A DNA stretch of 35,054 bases from Acidobacteriaceae bacterium (GCA_003152695.1 PMAT01000090.1:15712-50765), one strand, 5' to 3'. Positions 23,835 to 32,388 are shown, counted from the stretch's first letter. Numbers and translations: made by a program. The notes: generated from the sequence alone by a model not told the origin.

Positions 23835-26126
23835 TTAACGTCCTTCTGTCTTGTCCGCCAGCTCCGTAAACAGAATGTCTTTTGGCTCCTCGGTCGTACT
23901 CTGTTTTCTCATGTGACGAACTCCCAGCCAACACAGATAAATAACCGGTAGTGTCCCGCCGAAAATGAAAACTGTGTCGCCAGGAAGTCGCAGCCACTCG
24001 ATAAGCGAATTGGTCGGGTTGCCGACGAATTTCAGGCTACGGGCGTCGTAGTATCCGTATGCGATGGAATGATAAAGTTGCAGAACTCCCAATGGAAAGA
24101 GGGTGGCAAAAACCATCCATGCTAAACCGAGATTCAGTGACCAGAAGCTGATCTTTGCGGCTCGATCCGACCAGCGTTCTTCCGGAATGATGTAACGAAG
24201 ACAGAACAGCGCCAATCCCACGGACAACATGCCGTATACGCCCATCATTGCGGCATGGGCGTGGTTGGGCGTGAGGGCTGTGCCGATCTCGTAGTACGAC
24301 ACAATGGGAAGATTGATCAGGAAACCGAAGATCCCGGCGCCCAGGAAATTCCAGAAACCGACCGCGGCCAGGAACATCACGGCCCAATAGTGTGGGAATG
24401 ATGTCTTCGACTTGGTCTCCTGCTGAGCTCCGAGTTGCAGGAAAGTCCATGCCTCCAGCGTCAAGAGCGTGAGCGGAATCACCTCGGCAGCGGAGAAGAA
24501 AGCGCCCAATGCCATGTGAATCGAGGGTTCGCCTGAAAAGTACACGTGATGCATCGTGCCGATCACACCACCGGCTGAATACAGCAACATATCGAGATAG
24601 ATCATCGTCAGCGCGATCCGCTCATGTACAACACCGAGCAGCACGAACACATAGGCGACCATAATCGTAGTGAACAGCTCTAAGAAGTCCTCGACCCAGA
24701 GGTGCACGACCCAGAAGCGCCAGAAATCGGTTGTCGTAAAGTGCGATCCAGGATGCGCGAGCAGGCCAACCCCGTAAAAGGCTGGTAACGACAAAGCCGA
24801 AAAGAAAAAAAGCCAGGGCATATTACCCATGTGCTCGCCATGGAGTCGCCCGCGAAGCCCACGAAAGAGGATGATCACCCAGAAAAAAAGGCCGACCGTA
24901 AGCAAAATCTGCCAGAATCGCCCCAAATCGAGGTACTCAAAACCCTGGTTGCCAAACCAGAGCCAGGCATTCTGGAACCGCCCTTCGATTCCGGCATACT
25001 CGCCAAATAAGCTTCCAAAGACCACGATTGTCAAAGCGCCCAACAGACCATACGCGAGAAAGTGTTGGCCTCGCGGTTCGCGACCGGCAATCATCGGCGC
25101 CAGAAAGATCCCGGCAGCGAGGTAAGAGGTCGATACCCAGAAAATGGCGAGCTGCAAATGCCACGTGCGAGCGATGTTGAATGGCAACAGACGCGCAAGA
25201 TCGATTCCGAAGAAGTTCGAGATCTCCGCGCGATAGTGCTGGGAGGCCGCGCCGACAAGCGTTTGCAAGAGAAATAGCAGCCCCATGACGAGGAAGAACC
25301 AGGCACACGCCCGTTGTGCGGGGGTCAACAGAACCTGGTTCGGAGGACGAAACGAGACCGTCTGCTGTTCGCGGCCATGCCAGCCTAAGAAGTTCCAGCG
25401 CCCAAACGCCGCGAACAGCAGCCCAATCCCACCCAGCAGCGCGATGAGCGACAGCACACTCCAAACAATGGCATCGGCAGTTGCGCGATTCTCGACGAGT
25501 GGCTCGGGCGGCCAGTTATTGGTGTAGGAGTATAGCTCGCCCGGCCTGAGGGCCGATGAGGTCCAGGCCGACCAGCTAAAGAAGGCGGTCAGTTGGCGAA
25601 TTTGCTCGGGGTCCCGAATGGCGTTGGGCCGAAGGCCATATTTGGTCGTTGGTTCTCCGAAGAACTCTGCGTAATGGCTGCGCAGCTGCTCAAACGCATG
25701 TACCTGCGCGGGCGTATAGATCAAAGTGTTGGCAGAGCTGTCGTATCGATTATTCTTAAAATCGGCAACCGTCTGCAGCTTTGCGCGGTCAGAGGATTCT
25801 CCTCCGTAAAACTCCATCACGCTGAGCGCCGCCCGATGCAGATAATCGGCAGTGAAATCGGGGCCCAGATACGCACCGTGCCCGAAGATCGAACCGTATT
25901 CCATCAGGCCGTTGCGGAGGAACACGCCTTGGCCGGCAAGGATGTCGCTACGCGTGAACAGAACATGGCCAGAGGTATCTGCGACACGTGCCGGGATCGG
26001 CGGTTCACCCGTGTAGGTCTGATACGCCAGCATACCCATCACGGTGAAGCCGAAAATCATGACGATTGCGACTGCCTGGACCCAGCCGCGCGAGACCAGT
26101 AACTGGCGCCTTGGTTCGAGTGCCAT
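23835..26126 (-). CDS. norB: quinol-dependent nitric oxide reductase (qNOR)
   Basis: The 763-residue protein is a fusion of the cytochrome-c-like N-terminal extension and the 12-helix NorB. It reduces NO to N2O with quinol. Metal ligands are visible: His323 in RTWHLQLAIFW, His475 and Glu479 in HLWVEDFLELF, the pair His526/His527 in TMHHVYFSG, and His622/624 in NHAHAAMMG. The N-terminal region (YGSIFGHGAYLGPDFTADYLHR) fits qNOR rather than cNOR. The length is normal (about 740-770). No NO-regulator box was confirmed in the 238 bases upstream of its start. It faces a cupin gene. Confidence 0.97.
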   Translation of the reverse strand: MALEPRRQLLVSRGWVQAVAIVMIFGFTVMGMLAYQTYTGEPPIPARVADTSGHVLFTRSDILAGQGVFLRNGLMEYGSIFGHGAYLGPDFTADYLHRAALSVMEFYGGESSDRAKLQTVADFKNNRYDSSANTLIYTPAQVHAFEQLRSHYAEFFGEPTTKYGLRPNAIRDPEQIRQLTAFFSWSAWTSSALRPGELYSYTNNWPPEPLVENRATADAIVWSVLSLIALLGGIGLLFAAFGRWNFLGWHGREQQTVSFRPPNQVLLTPAQRACAWFFLVMGLLFLLQTLVGAASQHYRAEISNFFGIDLARLLPFNIARTWHLQLAIFWVSTSYLAAGIFLAPMIAGREPRGQHFLAYGLLGALTIVVFGSLFGEYAGIEGRFQNAWLWFGNQGFEYLDLGRFWQILLTVGLFFWVIILFRGLRGRLHGEHMGNMPWLFFFSALSLPAFYGVGLLAHPGSHFTTTDFWRFWVVHLWVEDFLELFTTIMVAYVFVLLGVVHERIALTMIYLDMLLYSAGGVIGTMHHVYFSGEPSIHMALGAFFSAAEVIPLTLLTLEAWTFLQLGAQQETKSKTSFPHYWAVMFLAAVGFWNFLGAGIFGFLINLPIVSYYEIGTALTPNHAHAAMMGVYGMLSVGLALFCLRYIIPEERWSDRAAKISFWSLNLGLAWMVFATLFPLGVLQLYHSIAYGYYDARSLKFVGNPTNSLIEWLRLPGDTVFIFGGTLPVIYLCWLGVRHMRKQSTTEEPKDILFTELADKTEGR

Positions 26127-26364
26127 TCCCGACGCTCCTCATTTGCACTTATCGAATGCCGCCTGCTGCGTGTAGCCACACCAAATGATCGTGAATCTTA
26201 CCCCAACGCGTACCTTTGATGAGAGAGTACGACTGTCACCAGCACAGTGACGTTTGCTCCATTTGCGAAATTTCGTACACCGCTGAGCATCGTAATGTCT
26301 GTCGACGCAACCCATTTGTATTCGAGAGGCCGGCCGATAAGGTTGTTGATTTGGAGGTCAGCAG

Positions 26365-26799
26365 ATGAGTGTACGGGACGAAAACTGCCATTCCGATGAA
26401 CACCGCGCCAGTCTGACGAGGCTCCCCCAGTTGGCGGAGCCAACCATCCAGTTCAATGTAGCCCAAGAATTGGGACAACTTCATCATGCGGGGGCCTGGG
26501 ATCAGACCAGCGGGCGCAGCTCGAAGACCCTGGCGAAATATGCTGACTTCAGAATCGTGCTGGTTTCCATGAAGGCAAACACCCGCATGGATCAACATCG
26601 GGCCGAGGGCAGAATTTCGATTCAGTGTCTGGCAGGAAGGCTCCGTATACACCTTCCCAGTGCACAAAAAGCGGAGATGGCCGTTGGCGATTTATTAGTT
26701 CTCGATTGTGGCATTCCGCACGATGTGGAGGCCTTGGCGGAGAGCGCGTTTCTGCTAACCATCTGCTGGCCGCGTACGCCAGCAGCAGGGACCAAGTAA
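26365..26799 (+). CDS. small cupin-domain protein
   Basis: The 144-residue protein has a single cupin barrel in the C-terminal half: VLVSMKANTRMDQHRAEGRI, then CLAGRLRIHLP and GDLLVLDCGIPHDVEALAES. The last is cupin motif 2, with histidine and aspartate; motif 1 has DQHRAEG. Metal binding is likely. GGAGG sits seven bases before the ATG. The N-terminal 40 residues are unconserved. It probably belongs to the transcript that includes the SdhB-like gene. Function unknown. Confidence 0.72.
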   Translation: MSVRDENCHSDEHRASLTRLPQLAEPTIQFNVAQELGQLHHAGAWDQTSGRSSKTLAKYADFRIVLVSMKANTRMDQHRAEGRISIQCLAGRLRIHLPSAQKAEMAVGDLLVLDCGIPHDVEALAESAFLLTICWPRTPAAGTK

Positions 26800-26894
26800 G
26801 AGCTCCTTCTCTTCCATCTGAAGCGGGGAATGCCGAATGAGACGATTGCGGTTGGTGGAAGGAACATCCAGGAGGGCCAATACCGGACCAAATC

Positions 26895-27629
26895 GTGCAG
26901 TTCTCCATAAAACGACAAGCAACGCCAGACTCGCAGCCCTGCTGGGAAGACTTTGATGTTCGGTGGCGTCCGGGTATGAACGTCATTTCGGCCCTGATGG
27001 ATATCGCCGCAAATCCTGTAACACGATCCGGAAAGGCGACGGCACCGATCGTGTACGAATCGAACTGCCTGGAGGAGGTGTGCGGTTCATGCGCCATGCT
27101 GATCAATGGAAAAGCCGCAATGGCGTGCTCACATCTGTTGCGGACGCCTGGGGAGACGGTCCGGCTTGAGCCTCTCTCCCGCTTTCCTGTGGTGCGTGAT
27201 CTCATGGTCGACCGAAGGGTTTTCTTTGAGAACCTGAAGCGAGTGAAGGCGTGGGTTCCGGTTGATGGGACCTATGATCTGGGACCCGGACCTCGTGTGA
27301 CCCCTGCGGTGCAGGAGCAAGCCTATCCGCTTTCCCGTTGCATTTCGTGCTGCTTGTGCCTGGAAGTATGTCCGCAGATGACAGAAGAAACGCGCTTCGT
27401 GGGGGCAGCCATTATCAATCAGGTTCGTCTCTTTAATCTGCATCCGACAGGGAGAGCGCTGAAGCCGGAACGCCTAGAAGCGATGATGGGCGACGGCGGA
27501 ATACACGAGTGCAGCTATGCCCAGAATTGCGTTCGCGTCTGCCCGAAGAGTATTCCCCTGACCACCTCAATCTCGAGGGTTTATGGTCAAGTGATGAAGA
27601 AGGCGATACTCGATCTCTTTCAAAAGTAA
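26895..27629 (+). CDS. SdhB/FrdB-type iron-sulfur protein, orphan
   Basis: The 244-residue product has the plant-type ferredoxin domain (Cys58, Cys63, Cys66 and Cys78; NCLEEVCGSC ... AAMAC). It also has the two bacterial cluster motifs CISCCLCLEVCP (from Cys149) and CSYAQNCVRVCP. This is the fold of succinate dehydrogenase/fumarate reductase subunit B, which passes electrons between a flavoprotein and quinone. No sdhA, sdhC or sdhD is next to it, so it may serve another complex or be a duplicate. The GTG at 26895 is the only usable start; the ribosome site is weak. Confidence 0.93.
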   Translation: MQFSIKRQATPDSQPCWEDFDVRWRPGMNVISALMDIAANPVTRSGKATAPIVYESNCLEEVCGSCAMLINGKAAMACSHLLRTPGETVRLEPLSRFPVVRDLMVDRRVFFENLKRVKAWVPVDGTYDLGPGPRVTPAVQEQAYPLSRCISCCLCLEVCPQMTEETRFVGAAIINQVRLFNLHPTGRALKPERLEAMMGDGGIHECSYAQNCVRVCPKSIPLTTSISRVYGQVMKKAILDLFQK

Positions 27630-27702
27630 GTGAGTAGCCGTATTCACGCCCGTCCTGATTGCTGTGCCCCGCGTTTCGGAGCGCAGTCCCATCTCCCACT
27701 AC

Positions 27703-27716
27703 TTGATCGTGCTCAA
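27703..27716. promoter_or_regulatory. possible CRP/FNR/DNR-type site
   Basis: TTGAT-CGTG-CTCAA matches the TTGAT-N4-ATCAA consensus of FNR-like and NO-responsive DNR regulators with one mismatch in the right half. It lies about 180 bases upstream of the PAS-LuxR gene. It might equally be chance. Confidence 0.3.
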
Positions 27717-27893
27717 TAGCCAGCGAACTCCTCGGCGCGTATGTCGTCTTCCTTTACACCTGCTACTCAACTCGCTCATGATCTTCTACGTCTAGCGCTA
27801 TACTTGATGCATGAGCCGCAGTCTCAATGAACTGTTCGTACCGGTTTCAATCACAGATGCTTATTGGTGTCTTGTTTATTGGTCTCTCTGAAT

Positions 27894-28547
27894 ATGCTGG
27901 AAAGTGAGCTGTTTTCATTCCTGGAAAACACAGCGGATGCCGTGTTTGTCGTGACAGAGCAAGGCGAGATTCGATCCTGGAACAAGTCAGCCGAGAAGTT
28001 GTTCGGTTATTGCGCTGCCGAAGTGAAGGGGAAAACCTGCTTCGACCTCTTGCATGGCATCGGGACCCTGGGCACGACGGTGTGTCACGAGAACTGCAGT
28101 GTGATGGATTGCATCGGGAAAGGATCCGAGGTTCCAAATTTCGACCTGAACGTAAGCACGCGCTCTGGTGAACGATTGTGGGTCAATATCTCGACTGTGA
28201 TCTTCCACAACCAGCGGACTGGAGAAAGGTTGCTGGTTCATCTGGCGCATGACATCACGGAACAGAAAAAGCAGGATGAAGTGGTGCGCCAGGTGCTGAC
28301 GCTGTCAAAGGAGCTCAGCAGCTTGGGCGAGAGAATAGGCAAAACAGCGCCAGTCTCTCCACTGTCAACCCAAGAAATTGAAATCCTGAAGATGTTCGCA
28401 GCCGGCAACAGTCCCCAAAAAATCGCCAAGAAGCTTGGAATAAGTTCCCAAACTCTGCGCAATCACCTCCATCACATCAACCAGAAGCTGAGGACGCACA
28501 ACCGCCTTGAAGCGGTTATGCACGCAATGCAACGGAAGCTCATTTAG
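27894..28547 (+). CDS. PAS-LuxR-type sensor regulator with clustered cysteines
   Basis: The 217-residue protein joins a PAS domain (about residues 1-125; NTADAVFVVTEQGEIRSWN, then EKLFGYCAAEVKGKTCFDLL, ending WVNISTVIF ... HDITEQKKQ) to a C-terminal LuxR-type HTH (STQEIEILKMFAAGNSPQKIA, then SSQTLRNHLHHINQKL). The PAS loop holds four cysteines (Cys49, Cys64, Cys68, Cys73) in CFDLLHG ... VCHENCSVMDC, a spacing suited to metal, Fe-S or thiol-redox sensing. The ATG at 27894 begins the PAS helix. Whether it senses NO, oxygen or redox is inference from the neighbours. Confidence 0.88.
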   Translation: MLESELFSFLENTADAVFVVTEQGEIRSWNKSAEKLFGYCAAEVKGKTCFDLLHGIGTLGTTVCHENCSVMDCIGKGSEVPNFDLNVSTRSGERLWVNISTVIFHNQRTGERLLVHLAHDITEQKKQDEVVRQVLTLSKELSSLGERIGKTAPVSPLSTQEIEILKMFAAGNSPQKIAKKLGISSQTLRNHLHHINQKLRTHNRLEAVMHAMQRKLI

Positions 28548-28882
28548 ACCAGCTCTGCATTCTAGCAAGGGCCCGCTGTATCCTCTGGTCTACCGTTTCT
28601 TACATATCTCGCCTTCGGCTATCATCGCTCCGCGGCCTGAGGTCTTGATGCAGCCGAAGATCGCATCTGAACCAAAGCTTCACTGGGAAGCCAGCAGCCA
28701 TGTCCGGCCGCCTCTCCACCCATAGACGTTCGGAGGCTGAGGCTCGCCGACTCTCGCTCACGGCGCGAGGTTACCGGCCAGCCTAGTACGTGCCTCCTAG
28801 TGATCAGTACAAATGGTTCATTGTCTCAATTTCGGTGTTGGCAGATAAGTAAGACGGTTCAGCACTTCGTACGGAGCGGACC
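28548..28882. other. intergenic region with one hairpin, no gene seen
   Basis: The only structure is TAGACCAG (28545-28552) pairing with CTGGTCTA (28585-28592), 32 bases apart, followed by a short T-rich stretch. It may be a weak terminator of the PAS-LuxR gene. Nothing else stands out. Confidence 0.4.
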
Positions 28883-29206
28883 GTGATCAGGAAGTGTGCC
28901 AATCCCGACTGCGATGTCGAGTTTCGTTGTTCTGGTGAGGGACGGCTTTTTCCGTTCGAAATCAGGAACCCGACAGATCCCTGCCGCGATGTGCCTGCCG
29001 TGATCTGCGAAAAGAAACCTAAACTTGCCACCGTCTACTTCTGGCTCTGTAAACGGTGCTGCGGCCAATTCACTCTTCAATTCACAGTGAGCACGGGTCT
29101 AAGGCTCACGCCAGCATGCTCCAAGCAAGACCCTGATCGAAAAACGAACTTGCGAGCGAATGCGGCAATAGAGCCTGAGAGTTATAGACGGAGGTTGCAT
29201 GATTGA
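28883..29206 (+). CDS. small zinc-ribbon-like protein of unknown function
   Basis: The frame gives 107 residues: MIRKCANPDCDVEFRCSGEGR, then FPFEIRNPTDPCRDVP, and a second Cys pair in WLCKRCCGQFTLQF. The CxxxxC and CxxC pairs suggest a zinc ribbon, a kind of short protein common in Acidobacteria (from memory, not searched). The C-terminal 25 residues (KTNLRANAAIEPESYRRR) overlap the leader duplicated at 29946 and are probably not part of the original protein. The GTG at 28883 is the start. Confidence 0.6.
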   Translation: MIRKCANPDCDVEFRCSGEGRLFPFEIRNPTDPCRDVPAVICEKKPKLATVYFWLCKRCCGQFTLQFTVSTGLRLTPACSKQDPDRKTNLRANAAIEPESYRRRLHD

Positions 29207-29213
29207 ACTGAAG
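29141..29213 (+). repeat. leader repeat, copy 1
   Basis: This stretch shares about 80-85 percent of its bases over 73 positions, with a one-base gap, with 29946-30019. Shared blocks include AAAACGAACTTGCG, GCGAATGC, GAGTTA and GACGGAGGT before ATGAT. It ends in a short broken start of the DUF488 gene. Confidence 0.85.
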
Positions 29214-29237
29214 GGGTCTGCCGGACGCACTCAGTAA
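29199..29237 (+). pseudogene. remnant start of a DUF488-type gene
   Basis: ATGATTGAACTGAAG (coding MIELK) parallels the intact MIKLKRI start at 30005. The frame then ends at TAA after 12 codons. The leader and start were duplicated and the rest of the gene was lost or never copied. Confidence 0.55.
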
Positions 29238-29313
29238 ATCACCGTCTGACACACGGGACTGTAATACCAGTGACGTCGCCCATGGCGAACGCAACGCGAA
29301 CAGGAGGAGAACA

Positions 29314-29856
29314 ATGAAAAAGCAAGGTCGTTTGACAATTTCCATCTTGACATTTGGAGTCTTGGTCCTTGGCGGTTGGGCGCTGCCCGCTTTGGGCCAA
29401 GGCGGAAACCCGCCGGCTAGCACGAAGGAAAGCGGGCAGACTTCAGGCCGGGGCGAAACCGCTGTGGAACAAACCGTCAAAGGCAGCGATACCTCGGTGG
29501 CTCAGGCGCTGATCGCGCTGGAGAACAAGTGGGCTGAAGAGGCAAAGAACGGAAATGCGGACGGCGTGGCTCGGTTGCTGGCGGATGACTTCGTCGAGAC
29601 AGACGCCGACAGCTCCGTGCATAACCGGGAGCAAGCGTTGGCACTTATCAAGACAGGAAAGTGGGAGGCCAACCAGATCAGCAACCTGAAGGTTGCCGTG
29701 TATGGTAAGGCGGCCGTGGTGACAGGCACCTGGCTCGGAAAAGGAACAAGCAACGGCAAGCCCGTGGACGCCCGAGAGCGATGGACGGACACCTGGGTAA
29801 GGATGCCGAATGGGAGATGGCAGTGCGTCGCTAGCCACTCATCGCCGATAAAGTAG
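29314..29856 (+). CDS. secreted DUF4440/SnoaL-like protein
   Basis: The 180-residue protein has a Sec signal peptide (LTISILTFGVLVLGGWALPALG). After a Ser/Gly-rich linker it has a NTF2-fold domain (about residues 62-178): ALIALENKWAEEAKNGNADGVARLLADDFVETDADS, then AVVTGTWLGKGTS, VDARERWTDTWVRMPNGRWQCVASHSSPI. This matches DUF4440/SnoaL-like proteins; their substrates are mostly unknown. GGAGG lies before the ATG. It sits between the two leader copies. No catalytic residues can be assigned. Confidence 0.85.
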   Translation: MKKQGRLTISILTFGVLVLGGWALPALGQGGNPPASTKESGQTSGRGETAVEQTVKGSDTSVAQALIALENKWAEEAKNGNADGVARLLADDFVETDADSSVHNREQALALIKTGKWEANQISNLKVAVYGKAAVVTGTWLGKGTSNGKPVDARERWTDTWVRMPNGRWQCVASHSSPIK

Positions 29857-29945
29857 CAGGCCGCGAGATGGCCCAGAGGTCGCAAAGGTGGAGAGGCATT
29901 TGCGCGCCAAAATGCTGCTCAACCCATCGAGAAACCGCCACCCGG

Positions 29946-30019
29946 AAAACGAACTTGCGGGCGAATGCAGCACTAAAGCCTAAGAGTTACGGACGGAGGT
30001 ACTCATGATCAAACTGAAG
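29946..30019 (+). repeat. leader repeat, copy 2
   Basis: This copy is the actual leader of the intact DUF488 gene, ending in CGGAGGTACTC before ATG 30005. It matches copy 1 at 29141-29213. Confidence 0.85.
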
Positions 30020-30388
30020 CGAATCTACGAACCTGCAACGCGAGATGATGGCGTTCGTGTCCTGGTGGAACGGCTGTGGCCGCGCGGGGTAAAGAAGGCT
30101 TCCGCTCACTTGGACGAATGGGCAAAGGAAGTGGCCCCGAGTGGCGTACTACGCAGATGGTTTCATCACGATCCCACGCGATGGGACGAATTCAGGCGTC
30201 GATATTTTCGCGAGCTAGATGAAAACGAAGAGCGATGGAGGCCACTGTTGACGTCCGCTTCTAAAAGACGAGTCACTCCGGTGTACAGCTCACACGATCG
30301 CGAGCACAACAACGCCGTAGCTCTGAAGGAATATTTGGAACGCAGGCGGCAGAGTCGCTCCGGGCATGTCAGGAAAGAGGCGGCGTAA
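30005..30388 (+). CDS. DUF488 (YeaO-like) protein
   Basis: The 127-residue protein starts MIKLKRIYEPATRDDGVRVLVERLWPRGVKKA, the hallmark of DUF488/YeaO. WAKEVAPSGVLRRWFHHDPTRWDEFRRRY follows, then the C-terminal VTPVYSSHDREHNNAVALKEYL. The family is widespread and uncharacterised, often beside stress or redox genes. GGAGGT lies before the ATG. It is followed directly by the hemerythrin gene. Confidence 0.9.
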   Translation: MIKLKRIYEPATRDDGVRVLVERLWPRGVKKASAHLDEWAKEVAPSGVLRRWFHHDPTRWDEFRRRYFRELDENEERWRPLLTSASKRRVTPVYSSHDREHNNAVALKEYLERRRQSRSGHVRKEAA

Positions 30389-30413
30389 CTGGGAATATGC
30401 GAGGAGGCAGGAG

Positions 30414-31007
30414 ATGCAGCGAGCCACGGATAGTCTCGAACAGGAACACCGGACAATCGAAAAGATTCTTAGAGTGACGGGTGTGCTGGTGGACGAATTA
30501 GCGGAGAACCGCGACATTGACGATGACATTCTTCGGGATCTCTGCCAGTTTCTCCGGGTCTACGGCCACCAATGTCATCACGGCAAAGAAGAAAGTTATT
30601 TATTCCCAATGCTTGAAAGCCATGGCGTACCCGAGGAAGGTTGTCCTCTGGGCGCGTTGCGGCACGAACACGAGCGGTCACGAGTCCTGACACAAGAATT
30701 GGTGCAAGCTTCGGCGGATTATGCCGCTAATGGACATGATGGGTCCTCTGCTTTGTCAGAAGTACTTCGCAACATCGCTCAGTTCTATCCAGCGCACATC
30801 TGGAAGGAGGAGTACCTGCTCTTTCCGATGGCTAGAAAGGTGCTGTCGGAAGAAGATGATCAGCGTCTCCTCAAGGAATTCAAAAGTGTCGAATCCGATA
30901 TTTACTCCTATGCACACGAGAGTTACGAGCAGCTAGCAACAGAACTCGAAGACCGCGTCGTAAAAACTTCTCCGAAGATGATAGCCGGCACCGGACGTGT
31001 GGCGTGA
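30414..31007 (+). CDS. hemerythrin-domain protein
   Basis: The 197-residue helical protein carries the hemerythrin-type diiron ligands: His12 (LEQEHRTI), His56 with Glu60 (HQCHHGKEESYLFP), His84/His86 (RHEHERSR) and His128 with Glu132 (HIWKEEYLLFP). Such proteins bind oxygen or NO, or repair Fe-S centres as in the YtfE/RIC group; which applies here is unknown. The ATG at 30414 follows GGAGG; an earlier start would add 16 residues overlapping the DUF488 end. A frameshifted relative sits at 22304. Confidence 0.9.
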   Translation: MQRATDSLEQEHRTIEKILRVTGVLVDELAENRDIDDDILRDLCQFLRVYGHQCHHGKEESYLFPMLESHGVPEEGCPLGALRHEHERSRVLTQELVQASADYAANGHDGSSALSEVLRNIAQFYPAHIWKEEYLLFPMARKVLSEEDDQRLLKEFKSVESDIYSYAHESYEQLATELEDRVVKTSPKMIAGTGRVA

Positions 31008-31037
31008 GTCTTGTTCGCACGCTTAGGAGGGCTCCAG

Positions 31038-31535
31038 ATGAACATTCTCGAAGCGTTATCAGTTCGAATCCCATGTACCGCGTGTGAACAGTTTTATGAA
31101 GTGCCCCTGAACGACATCCTGCTCTCGCATGAAATGCTGGAGCAAGGCTGCCCCGTGCACGATGAGACAGAGTGTCCGCCAGTATTTCAGATAAGACTCA
31201 TTCCTCGTAACGTCTTGAATGATTTCGTTAAGGCATGGCAGCGGCTTGAGGAGAACATCCACCGGGACAATGGTGAACTTGTGCTCAGTGATTGCAGAGA
31301 AAGAAATGGTCAGCGCCGCGGACCTGTTGCATCGGCCAGGACATCACGTCGTGGCGTCGAGAAGTGCAGTTGTAGACCAAGGCTCGTGGGACAGGCGAGG
31401 GATCGAGGCTTGGACCAGACGCTAAGTGACACGTTCCCGTGCAGCGACGCTTTGTCGTCCATACCCAACCCTGCGGTGGAATCCGTGGTCGGGCAGTCAT
31501 CCCAGACGGACGAGTTGATTGAGGGTGCAGCATGA
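31038..31535 (+). CDS. Cys-rich N-terminal protein of unknown function, tail uncertain
   Basis: The 165-residue frame starts MNILEALSVRIPCTACEQFYEVPLND with a CxxC zinc-ribbon-like pair and a second pair around QGCPVHDETECPP, followed by a helix (VLNDFVKAWQRLEENI). After about residue 95 the sequence is Arg/Ser-rich with no pattern, so the conserved part may end there or a frameshift may follow. AGGAGG precedes the ATG. It overlaps the next gene by four bases (ATGA). Function unknown. Confidence 0.6.
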   Translation: MNILEALSVRIPCTACEQFYEVPLNDILLSHEMLEQGCPVHDETECPPVFQIRLIPRNVLNDFVKAWQRLEENIHRDNGELVLSDCRERNGQRRGPVASARTSRRGVEKCSCRPRLVGQARDRGLDQTLSDTFPCSDALSSIPNPAVESVVGQSSQTDELIEGAA

Positions 31536-31969
31536 AAAATTCAGATTCGGTTATAGCCCCCGAACGAGTATTTGAGAGATTGCGCGCACTCTGTACGGAG
31601 CGCACAGTCGAGGGATCGACGGTGCTATTTGGGCAAGGGGAAACTCCCAAAGAAGTGGTGCTCGTCTTGCACGGAGAAATTGCGCTGACTCCGGATGCTA
31701 CCGAACCGACCCTTTGCCGGATTGCAAGTGCTGGTGCGGTCCTGGGGGTCCCTGCCATTCTGGGGCGCAAGTGCCACAGCCTGACTGCCGTTTCGGTCAG
31801 CAAGTGCATGATTGCCGTCGTGCCTAGGGAACGCTTCCTTGCGACGCTTCAGACAGACCCGGAGATGACTTTGGGGATTGTTCGAATGCTGGCGGAAGAA
31901 ATTTCAGAGATGCAGAACTTGAGTGTGCAGTTCCGACTTGCTCACATGACCGAACTGGCCATCCAATGA
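31532..31969 (+). CDS. cyclic-nucleotide-binding domain protein without HTH
   Basis: The 145-residue protein has one cNMP-binding (Crp-like) domain: VLFGQGETPKEVVLVLHGEIAL, then GAVLGVPAILGRKCHSLTAVSVSKC and VPRERFLATLQTDPEMTLGIVRMLA. The C-terminal DNA-binding half found in Crp/FNR regulators is absent; it ends after the dimer helix (ISEMQNLSVQFRLAHM). It may be a sensor subunit that acts through a partner, or a shortened regulator. ATGA overlap with the preceding gene indicates coupling. The ligand pocket arginine is not obvious. Confidence 0.82.
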   Translation: MKNSDSVIAPERVFERLRALCTERTVEGSTVLFGQGETPKEVVLVLHGEIALTPDATEPTLCRIASAGAVLGVPAILGRKCHSLTAVSVSKCMIAVVPRERFLATLQTDPEMTLGIVRMLAEEISEMQNLSVQFRLAHMTELAIQ

Positions 31970-32052
31970 GGTAGAGCCGCGGACGAGTGCGAAAGCCCTC
32001 CTTCCGTCCGCATGGGGGCACCGCAGAGAGGGAACACAGGAAAGATCGAGGC

Positions 32053-32314
32053 ATGGTATACGTGATTGCTGAACCATGTATTGGGGTGAAAGACACCGCT
32101 TGTGTTGACGCCTGCCCTGTGGACTGCATTCATCCGAGAAAAGATGAAAGCCGCTTTGCTGAGGACCCCCCAGCTCTACATCGACCCTGTTGAGTGTATC
32201 GATTGTGGTGCATGTGTACCGGCATGCCCGGTGTCAGCGATCTTCGCGCTCGACGATCTCCCTACGAAGTGGAAGGAGTACACAGAAAAGAACGCTGAAT
32301 ACTATAGGCGCTGA
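32053..32314 (+). pseudogene. 7Fe-type ferredoxin broken by a frameshift in a C run
   Basis: The first frame starts at ATG 32053 (MVYVIAEPCIGVKDTACVDACPVDCIHPRKDES) and runs past the six-C tract at 32166-32171 to TGA at 32191-32193. The +1 frame continues QLYIDPVECIDCGACVPACPVSAIFALDD and ends at 32314. Joined, the two halves make a typical FdxA-type ferredoxin with Cys for a 3Fe-4S and a 4Fe-4S cluster. A C run of five instead of six would restore it, so this may be a real mutation or a sequencing/assembly error. Confidence 0.88.
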
Positions 32315-32388
32315 GTGCGCGCATCGAGCGTATGGTCCTGACAGGACGATCACAAGCATGTCAGCGGCAGTGAAAAGAGGGAGGATAC

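Noticed and set aside
26235-26251. GTCAC-7-GTGAC inverted repeat upstream of norB
   Set aside because: The half-sites are only five bases and match no NorR, NsrR or DNR consensus.
31979-32011. GCGGACG/CGTCCGC stem between the cNMP and ferredoxin genes
   Set aside because: The loop is long and no T-run follows, so it is not a convincing terminator.
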